A stretch of DNA of 6,751 bases, taken from Methanoregulaceae archaeon (GTDB taxonomy: Archaea; Halobacteriota; Methanomicrobia; Methanomicrobiales; Methanospirillaceae). The stretch is from positions 1 to 6,751 of the forward strand of contig JACTVF010000129.1 in NCBI GenBank assembly GCA_019695435.1, in the 5' to 3' direction. A model generated the notes under the pieces. It was not told where the DNA came from, did no database searches, and saw only the letters and a program-made list of their open reading frames with translations. This document shows positions 1 through 5,477 of the stretch, piece by piece (positions within the stretch are counted from its first letter, which is position 1; each line of letters opens with the position of its first letter). The position numbers were made by a program, and so were the translations under genes.

Positions 1-856
1 AAAATTGGTTCTGACCAATATGCATTGCCATAGGTTTTGGACAGAAAGCCCAGCCCATTCTCAAACCTGGAAGCGAACACGTTTTCGAGATAGAATTAAC
101 CACAACCAATCGGTTGCATACACCTTCCGCCAACGCAAGCGGCAGACATTCAATTTCCGCATCGGGTCCAATGGGAAATTCACATACCCGGTCATAGATT
201 ATCCAAGACCCAACCTGCTTTGCGGCCTTGAACACGCCGCGCATGAACGACATGTCATATGATTGCCCTGTCGGATTGGATGTATTGCACAAAACAATTG
301 CACTTGGCTGGAATCGAAAGATTCCATTGACTGCGTCATCGACAGAAACCGGCTTAGTTGGATCTGGCGGAAGAATTTGGTGAATATGGCCGCTGAATGG
401 AATGATAGCCCGTTCGAAAATCGGATAATTATAATCCAACTGGAGCACATTCAACGGTTCTTCTTTCGCGATATAACTAAAAGCCCCGGCTATTGCACCT
501 GCCGCTCCGAATGTCACTGCGGCGGAATGGCTATTGAGAATTTCAGCGGCAGTTGCCTTGCCAGATCTGAATGTTTCATAGGCACCGATCACGTTGACAA
601 GAGGCGGATACCCTGTGCCATTAGTATAGCATTGCAAGAGACCCGATTGATCAAACTCCATTTCAAGGAATGACTTGTATAACGGTGGTGGAGGCAATTC
701 ATTCGCTCCGGAGGATAAAAAGAACATACGAGGACGCATTGATGTATCAGCCACCGTTAACTGCTGATCTACGACGGCGGTAAGCAGAGTATCTCCAAAT
801 GGTTGATGCTGCTGTGAATTCCCTTGTGTTTTAGAAATTATTGTCGAGACATCCAT
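1..856 (-). CDS. Class I/II PLP-dependent aminotransferase, partial (C-terminus beyond left edge)
   Basis: Reading the minus strand from ATG 856 gives 285 uninterrupted codons to the left edge, so the stop lies outside the window. Visible fold-type I aminotransferase motifs are: a substrate-loop region YTNGTGYPPL (residues 77-86), a cofactor-loop region VTFGAAGAIAGAF (114-126), NPTG (194-197), the Asp that contacts the pyridine nitrogen in YDRV (Asp222), and the Schiff-base lysine in SISKT (Lys258) followed by PGLRMGWA (263-270). By family rule it moves an amino group between an amino acid and a 2-oxo acid in the cytoplasm. About 100-130 C-terminal residues, including the usual carboxylate-binding Arg, are missing. 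It is the last visible gene of a minus-strand operon, 31 bases after the stop of the dehydrogenase-like gene. A weak GAGTGAG lies upstream of the start. The substrate is unknown. Family assignment is confident. Confidence 0.9.
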   Translation of the reverse strand, partial: MDVSTIISKTQGNSQQHQPFGDTLLTAVVDQQLTVADTSMRPRMFFLSSGANELPPPPLYKSFLEMEFDQSGLLQCYTNGTGYPPLVNVIGAYETFRSGKATAAEILNSHSAAVTFGAAGAIAGAFSYIAKEEPLNVLQLDYNYPIFERAIIPFSGHIHQILPPDPTKPVSVDDAVNGIFRFQPSAIVLCNTSNPTGQSYDMSFMRGVFKAAKQVGSWIIYDRVCEFPIGPDAEIECLPLALAEGVCNRLVVVNSISKTCSLPGLRMGWAFCPKPMAMHIGQNQF

Positions 857-887
857 ATAAGTAAGCTCACTCGTATTAAATGTTTAG

Positions 888-1877
888 TTACAGCACCCGG
901 TATTTGCTGGTGTCCTGCCTGAATTGGGAATATGCCGGGTTCACTAGATGCCGATCCGTTCCCTTTGTGAGAAGGTTGATCATCGAAGCTGTGGCCATAT
1001 CGCCGATAATGCGTAGGGCGGAGGTTGTGTTGTAACCAGCGTAGTCGTTTGACCAAAAGAATCGGCTCGGCTGAATTGTGCAAGCCGCCCGGAAATCATC
1101 ATTGGGAGGAAAATCAAAGGCGGCACGCAAACGCCCGCCTTTAATTTCCTTTATAAGAGCGCGCGAATCAACCGCGTCTGGATAGGACGTATTTATGATT
1201 AGACCGTCGTTTGGGATACGGGCGAGATCTTGTTCCCCTAGAATCATACCGGCGGCGCGAGGCGTATGAAGCGTAATCACGTTACAGGATGACAATAGTT
1301 CATGCTTGGGGCGGTATTGGATACGGAGGGCTGATTCCAAAGCCTCGCGCTTCGTGCGACTATAGTAGCAAAGTTCACCCACACCAAGCCGTCCTAGAAG
1401 AACCGCAAGACTAGTTCCAATAGCGCCAAGACCCACAATACCAACTCGTAATGTATCTATTGAACACGCTTGAAATTCGGTCAAACTACCGGTTCTGCCA
1501 ACATCAAAGATGTTTCTCACCATCGCCAAGATGAGAGCTAATGCATATTCTGCCGTAGCAGCCGCATCCCCGCCAGGGCAATTTGCAATGGCAATGCCGC
1601 GTCGTGTTGCTGTTTCGTAAGCAGGTATGTAAAGCCGAAAGCTTGTGCTCGTATAAACTATGGCCTGGAGGGCATTTGCGTTCTTTATCACTTTTTCAGT
1701 GACAGTTTCATTCCCTCCTAAAATATAACCAGTGCTTTCTTTTAGCGCCGCGATCAGTTCGTCCTCTACAGTTGATCGGCTAGAAATGCGCCGCACTTCG
1801 AATCCAGCGCTTTCGAGTTGCTGTTCGTTCTGTTTTGAAAGAACGTCACCTGTTATTAGGATTGAACGGTTAGACAT
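888..1877 (-). CDS. D-2-hydroxyacid dehydrogenase-fold protein with altered catalytic residues
   Basis: This 329-residue protein has the normal length and layout of NAD-dependent D-2-hydroxyacid dehydrogenases (SerA/phosphoglycerate dehydrogenase-like). The Rossmann signature is GLGAIG (149-154), preceded by the conserved hinge region NCPGGDAAATAEYALAL (99-115). Family members use an Arg/Glu/His triad. Here the Arg of the NxxRGxxVD motif is Tyr232 (NTSYPDAVD, 229-237), and the His of the TPHxxG motif is Asp278 (SNDYAG, 276-281). The Glu of the DVFxxEP segment is at best Asp260 in an ungapped match. The N-terminal substrate loop (YTSTSFRLYIPAY, 75-87) also lacks the usual GxGxDN pattern. The fold and cofactor site are therefore kept, but classic 2-hydroxyacid oxidation is doubtful: it may be a different reductase, a regulatory NAD-binder or a dead paralogue. 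ATG 1877 lies 8 bases after the HEAT gene's stop, indicating one transcript. Confidence 0.85.
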   Translation of the reverse strand: MSNRSILITGDVLSKQNEQQLESAGFEVRRISSRSTVEDELIAALKESTGYILGGNETVTEKVIKNANALQAIVYTSTSFRLYIPAYETATRRGIAIANCPGGDAAATAEYALALILAMVRNIFDVGRTGSLTEFQACSIDTLRVGIVGLGAIGTSLAVLLGRLGVGELCYYSRTKREALESALRIQYRPKHELLSSCNVITLHTPRAAGMILGEQDLARIPNDGLIINTSYPDAVDSRALIKEIKGGRLRAAFDFPPNDDFRAACTIQPSRFFWSNDYAGYNTTSALRIIGDMATASMINLLTKGTDRHLVNPAYSQFRQDTSKYRVL

Positions 1878-1885
1878 AATTCATT

Positions 1886-2353
1886 TTATTCGTCCAATAC
1901 CATCGCAACTGTGGCGCGAATTAATGGATCAGCACTCTTCCGATAACGAGCGAGAAATCGCTTCGCCTTTTGCCCCACAAGGTCGCCCAAAGCTTCAATG
2001 GCTTCATGCTGCACCAAAGTGGAACTGTCGCGTGCGATTGCGCTCTTGAGTAGCTGGACCGCCTTGGGCGAGTTGCTGGTCAAAAGGACAAATGCCGCTT
2101 CGTGCCGGACGTCGGAAGCTGGATCCGAAGCGAGTACTTGAGCGAGCAGTCGTAAAGCATTCGTCTTGTCCCAATAATGAAGAAGATGAATGGCAGTGCG
2201 GCGCGTTTTGGATATTTTGTCAGTGATTGCCGTCCCGAGAATCGCAGAAGAGAGATTTGATTGCAAATATGCGCGAGACCTCTTTTGACCGTGGCGGTCG
2301 TGAAGCCGGCGGGTGCATTCATTTAAGCGTTGAATTCGATCAGGTAACTTCAT
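1886..2353 (-). CDS. Short HEAT-repeat protein with two His-Glu dyads (half-deoxyhypusine-hydroxylase-like)
   Basis: From ATG 2353 this is a 155-residue soluble helical protein. After a basic N-terminal stretch it shows four HEAT-like repeats (about residues 45-77, 78-111, 112-142 and a short 143-155). The second carries VRHEAAFVLL (His84-Glu85) and the third VQHEAIEALG (His116-Glu117), a spacing of 32 residues. In deoxyhypusine hydroxylase the same HE dyads, about 33 apart, bind a di-iron centre, with two dyads in each half of the protein. This protein matches one such half. The alternative family is the phycobilin-lyase/PBS-type HEAT proteins, which scaffold rather than catalyse. A TTG start at 2374 would overlap the stop of the upstream dehydrogenase by two bases and add seven residues; neither start has a clear ribosome site. 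It sits mid-operon, so it probably serves the same pathway. Confidence 0.8.
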   Translation of the reverse strand: MKLPDRIQRLNECTRRLHDRHGQKRSRAYLQSNLSSAILGTAITDKISKTRRTAIHLLHYWDKTNALRLLAQVLASDPASDVRHEAAFVLLTSNSPKAVQLLKSAIARDSSTLVQHEAIEALGDLVGQKAKRFLARYRKSADPLIRATVAMVLDE

Positions 2354-2370
2354 AATAATTTTGCATGGAA

Positions 2371-3567
2371 TCAATGGCGCGCGTGTTTGCCATCTGTGGC
2401 TTGGACGACATGCTCGCCCAGAATATCAATATCAACTCCATTCCAGCAGTCTTCTAGCAATTTCAATAGGCCAGCGAAAGTAATTGGGGCGGGATTGATT
2501 TCTGGAAGCAGATACTCATACTGCCTTTGGTCAAAGATTAACTTTGCAGTTTGCTCTAACGCATCACGAGGAACCCCCAATTGCCGAAAGCCGGTAGAAA
2601 AGCCTAATGCCCTTACTAACTCGGTGATTCGTAATACTAAGATCCGTTCGTCACGCAGTCCCAGCCTGTGAGCCAGCAAACGCAGCCGGCCTTGACTCGC
2701 TTCAAAGTTAAACTGAACCATGAAGGGGAGAATGGTTGCAACTGCTCTCCCATGAGCTATGTCAAACATTGGACCTATAGTTTCAGCAATGCAATGGCAG
2801 ATGTTGACATCTGCTGGCGTGCTGGACGCAAAGCCGGAAAGCGAAGCCGCCAACGACATCCCATCCAAGGCTTCCGCATCGTCTGCGTTCGCTACCGACT
2901 TCTCAAGACAACGCAAGGCCAGATCAATCGTTTCTACAGCATAGGCATCAGAAAAAGGTGTGGCTCGCTTAGAGAGGTATGCCTCAAGTCCCGTTGACAG
3001 CACATCAATACCAGTAGCGGCGGCCACCTCTCGCGGACAGGAGCGGGTGAGATTTGAGTCAACTATTGCAACGTCGGCCACCAAATCGTCGCCGACTACA
3101 AATCGTTTGATGCCGTCATCGCATTTGATCACTGCCGAGGAAGATGTTTCGCTGCCGCTGCCCGCCGTGGTCGGAATGAGGATTTTGGGAAGGGAGGAAT
3201 GTTCTCTTTTTGTTGTAAAATAATCTGATATTTTCCCCTTGTTGGTCGCCAATAATGCAGCAACCTTGCCCAAATCCAGTGTGCTCCCTCCGCCAATCGC
3301 GATCACAGAATCGTAACCACCTTCTCGAATATTCCGCGCGGCGCTATCAGCCAATTGAAGTGTAGGCTCGCCGGAGAAACCTGAGAACAGGCCGGAGGGC
3401 AAAGATAGCTTCTCAATCAGTTGGTCAGAAAGTCCGCTACCTCGAATGCCGTCATCGGCAAACACAATCGGACGTTTGCCACCCAAGCGGAGCAAAGCAT
3501 TTCTCACTGTGCCAATGGCGCCACACCCAAAAATGAACGTGCCCGGATAATGGGATTCAACAATCAT
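2371..3567 (-). CDS. Iron/zinc-containing (group III) alcohol dehydrogenase-fold protein, one metal ligand replaced
   Basis: From ATG 3567 the protein has 398 residues, a typical length for this family. It shows FGCGAIG (13-19), the NAD(P)-binding GGGSTLDLGK (92-101) and PTTAGSGSE (132-140), all standard for group III alcohol dehydrogenases. These enzymes interconvert an alcohol and an aldehyde with NAD(P)H. The FucO-type metal site uses Asp, His, His, His. Here Asp188, His258 and His272 (AHG) are kept, but the second ligand, four residues after the Asp, is Thr192. Three-ligand Asp-His-His sites occur in glycerol dehydrogenases, so a Zn site is still possible. ATG 3567 was chosen because it leaves the usual dozen residues before FGxG; ATG 3606 and TTG 3618 are in-frame alternatives. 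It is the first well-recognised gene of the operon, 17 bases before the HEAT gene's ATG. The substrate is unknown, though an aldehyde intermediate shared with the neighbouring aminotransferase is plausible. Confidence 0.9.
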   Translation of the reverse strand: MIVESHYPGTFIFGCGAIGTVRNALLRLGGKRPIVFADDGIRGSGLSDQLIEKLSLPSGLFSGFSGEPTLQLADSAARNIREGGYDSVIAIGGGSTLDLGKVAALLATNKGKISDYFTTKREHSSLPKILIPTTAGSGSETSSSAVIKCDDGIKRFVVGDDLVADVAIVDSNLTRSCPREVAAATGIDVLSTGLEAYLSKRATPFSDAYAVETIDLALRCLEKSVANADDAEALDGMSLAASLSGFASSTPADVNICHCIAETIGPMFDIAHGRAVATILPFMVQFNFEASQGRLRLLAHRLGLRDERILVLRITELVRALGFSTGFRQLGVPRDALEQTAKLIFDQRQYEYLLPEINPAPITFAGLLKLLEDCWNGVDIDILGEHVVQATDGKHARH

Positions 3568-3614
3568 CCGTCTGTTTTCTTGGCCAAAATTAGCTAGGGA
3601 CAACATAATGAATA

Positions 3615-4037
3615 TCAAACACGTTTGTTATCTTGTGTCTGTCTCCGTAAATCTTCGCAGAAGCGAGACCAAAATTCTTTGACAGAATTATCGTTCGATT
3701 GTTTCGCACCTTGAACAAAGTTCCACACTGCGTCTGCAATCAAACCAAGATTTTGATGAGTCGCCGTTTTGCCCTCGTTAAAGAGCCTGCGAAACGCTCT
3801 TTCGGTCCCGACGGGGAAACCCCCTGATAACTTCAAGTGCTTTTCTTGAAGCCGTTGCTTCAAACTTCGTAAAAGCTCGCAGCCTGCATTTGGAGGTTCG
3901 ATTCCCATCAAGTCCAAATTGCTCCATTCGTGCGCCGACGGCGAGAAAATTTGCCGGCAAAATCGGACAAGTGCGGTCGGCTGGTTTCCGATTATGCCTA
4001 GTGAAGTAGCCAAAAAACTCATCGAAAATGTCCGCAT
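3615..4037 (-). CDS. Hypothetical protein of about 140 aa, unrecognised
   Basis: I do not recognise a family. The frame is open on the minus strand from ATG 4037 (or ATG 4022) to TGA 3617-3615. A longer ATG at 4112 would add 25 residues encoded by the complement of an A-rich tract (rich in Phe, Cys and Leu), which looks like noncoding sequence. The protein is polar, with no signal peptide or membrane span. Its C-terminal half is basic and probably helical, with Trp, Phe and charged residues (for example SVKEFWSRFCEDLRR). Its low G+C resembles the downstream operon, and its stop overlaps the most upstream TTG start of the alcohol dehydrogenase-like gene (47 bases before the preferred ATG), so it may be co-transcribed with it. 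It could also be a remnant of a longer gene cut by the junction to its right. Being a gene at all is moderately likely. Confidence 0.45.
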   Translation of the reverse strand: MRTFSMSFLATSLGIIGNQPTALVRFCRQIFSPSAHEWSNLDLMGIEPPNAGCELLRSLKQRLQEKHLKLSGGFPVGTERAFRRLFNEGKTATHQNLGLIADAVWNFVQGAKQSNDNSVKEFWSRFCEDLRRQTQDNKRV

Positions 4038-4658
4038 CGAAATTGAGTGATTTTGCTGCCTAAGAAGGCATTGGCAGAACAAAAAACGAAGCAAACAACA
4101 GAAAAAAAACATGAAAAATCAAAAGCAGGCCCCGTTTGCGGTCGATTGGGAATTGCACGACGGCACTTCGATGCCGGTTCCGTCTGCGGCTCGGCAGCGG
4201 GCGTTGCGCTCCGGCTTCGTTCCCGACGTCTCTCCGCCTGCGCTGCACTTTCCCCGCTCGCCGCCCGCAGACCGAAGCCAAAAATCCGCATTTGCAGGCA
4301 AAACGATGAATTCATTTATGGTTTTTTCGCGGATTCAGATTTTCATATCACCGATTAAACAATTGGCGAGCCATTCGACTCGTTGCAGTGACAACGCGAT
4401 GAAAGCAAGGCTTATTTTATGGCGTCGTCGGTCGCGCCAAGGATTCTACGGGTCGCTCGCTTAGACGTTCGCGCTTCCGTTCCTCCTTGACCCCCCCGCC
4501 GCCACCGGGAACTTTTTCCTCTAGGTTTTCATCGCGGGAGTCTGCTCTCGCGGAGCGGTTTAATGCCTTTGTTGCAATTCCAGGCTGTCATTTCACTTTC
4601 GTTGAGTGTTAAATGTGTGTAATTGCCATCGAAATCAAATGTTTGTCCTGTGAAAACC
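4038..4658. other. Long region without a supported gene; probable junction between two DNA blocks
   Basis: About 620 bases lie between the minus-strand operon and the plus-strand MORN gene. It begins with an A-rich tract (about 4078-4130) that could be the 5' leader of genes on either side. It contains a plus-strand ORF, 4111-4464 (117 codons), with low-complexity Arg/Ser/Pro-rich translation and no recognisable motif; I regard it as doubtful. It also has a run of seven C at 4491-4497, small inverted repeats (CGTTG at 4381-4385 with CAACG at 4392-4396) and a stronger stem-loop listed separately. Base composition rises from AT-rich on the left to G+C-rich on the right across this region. Promoters for both flanking genes should lie here, but I find no convincing paired -35/-10 boxes. 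No integrase, attachment-site duplication or insertion-sequence ends are visible. Confidence 0.5.
4533..4552. repeat. Inverted repeat / stem-loop upstream of the MORN gene
   Basis: CGCGGGAG (4533-4540) and CTCTCGCG (4545-4552) pair over eight positions with one G-U wobble around a TCTG tetraloop. The stem is G+C-rich and should fold in RNA or cruciform DNA. No T run follows on either strand, so it does not look like a standard intrinsic terminator. It lies about 107 bases before the preferred GTG start of the MORN gene, so it could sit in that gene's promoter region or leader, or belong to an unrecognised small RNA. Confidence 0.45.
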
Positions 4659-5477
4659 GTGACTGAAAGAAGCTTCCATCGGAACGGAATTCTACGCGAA
4701 GAAGTGCCGATGCGCGGCAATTACCGACACGGCGTCGCTCGCGTCTGGCACAAAAACGGTGTGCTCGCCAACGAAGAATCTTATCAAAATGGTTTGCTGC
4801 ACGGCATCTGCCGCCAGTGGAGTGAATCCGGGCGGTTGCTGGGTAAATACCGGATGATTCACGGCACGGGCGTTCAGCGCGCGTGGCACGAAAACGGCAG
4901 GCTGCAACTGGAATTTTCCACCGTGCAGGGCGACTTTTCAGGACGCTATCGCCTGTGGCTGCACGACGGAACGTTGCTTTCCGAGGAAATCTATTTGCAC
5001 GGGCGCATCGTCAGCGCCGAAAAATATCGTGCTGCTCGCGCGAAAGACAAATCGCTTCCCAAGTTGATTGGCAAAGCCGGAAAGCCGTTGCCCAAGACGC
5101 GCGCCGCGGAGAAGCACATCCATGAAGTATTTGTCCGCTATCTTTTGGCACAGCAAAACCGCTCTGAAGCGCGAACGTGGCTCAAATCTGGCGGCAAGAA
5201 AAAACGTTCACTTGGACGATTCAAGCGCGAGGGCGATGCCTTGAAATTTGTGGAGGCGTTTTACCAAGCCGGCGCAGTCGAGGTGATCGCGCCAGACATA
5301 TATGCCAGCAAGACAGGCGACCAATTTGCCGATTGCCTGTTTGTGCGTCTGCCGAAGATTGCCGCGCAGCGGAAAACCATTCGCAAAGTCCTCGCGCAAT
5401 TGTCGAAACGCAAACTTGGCGCGTTTCAACCGCAGAAAGACATCGGTGAGACGCATCTGTATCTCTTGCTGGCCTGA
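4659..5477 (+). CDS. MORN-variant (YwqK-like) repeat protein with unnamed C-terminal domain
   Basis: From GTG 4659 the protein has 272 residues. Residues 2-119 are five tandem repeats of about 24 residues (2-25, 26-49, 50-71, 72-95, 96-119) with the pattern W/F-x-x-N/D-G-x-L...E-x-x-Y-x-x-G-x-x-x-G, seen in VWHKNGVLANEESYQNG. This is the MORN-variant repeat of proteins annotated as YwqK-family antitoxins; the repeats form a beta-hairpin stack that usually mediates binding. A basic linker follows. The C-terminal region (about 150-272) has a conserved-looking segment FYQAGAVEVIAPDIY and FADCLFVRLPK, which I cannot name. There is no signal peptide, so it is probably cytoplasmic. The first repeat starts right after GTG 4659. 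GTG 4650 and TTG 4623 are in frame upstream and ATG 4710 falls inside repeat 1; none has a clear ribosome site. No toxin gene is adjacent. Its stop abuts the convergent ATPase gene. Confidence 0.8.
   Translation: MTERSFHRNGILREEVPMRGNYRHGVARVWHKNGVLANEESYQNGLLHGICRQWSESGRLLGKYRMIHGTGVQRAWHENGRLQLEFSTVQGDFSGRYRLWLHDGTLLSEEIYLHGRIVSAEKYRAARAKDKSLPKLIGKAGKPLPKTRAAEKHIHEVFVRYLLAQQNRSEARTWLKSGGKKKRSLGRFKREGDALKFVEAFYQAGAVEVIAPDIYASKTGDQFADCLFVRLPKIAAQRKTIRKVLAQLSKRKLGAFQPQKDIGETHLYLLLA

Noticed and set aside
5..673. Plus-strand open frames of 85 and 136 codons at the left end
   Set aside because: They lie antisense to the aminotransferase, whose minus-strand frame shows all the expected PLP-enzyme motifs; the plus-strand translations have no recognisable pattern.
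2387..3223. Several plus-strand open frames of 61-109 codons
   Set aside because: They are antisense shadows of the alcohol dehydrogenase-like gene, with no family motifs.
3813..3823. GGGG-AAA-CCCC mini-hairpin and nearby repeat-like sequence, considered as a CRISPR repeat
   Set aside because: It occurs once, inside an open frame, with no spaced copies; no CRISPR array is present in the window.
3891..3910. GGTTCGATTCC, resembling a tRNA T-arm
   Set aside because: The bases flanking the loop do not form a five-pair stem, and no acceptor stem, anticodon arm or CCA end is nearby. It is coding sequence of the hypothetical gene.
4111..4464. Plus-strand ORF of 117 codons with an A-rich leader
   Set aside because: The start context looks possible, but the translation is Arg/Ser/Pro-rich without motifs, and other frames over the same DNA are equally open. 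It is described as part of the gene-free region rather than called a gene.
4482..4488. Perfect AAGGAGG ribosome-site sequence on the minus strand
   Set aside because: No ATG, GTG or TTG follows at a usable distance, so it is probably chance.
4533..4552. Stem-loop considered as an intrinsic terminator
   Set aside because: No T run follows on either strand.
4529..4720. Minus-strand ORF of 63 codons
   Set aside because: It overlaps the start of the MORN gene antisense, and its first third is the complement of repeat-coding sequence. Nothing supports expression.
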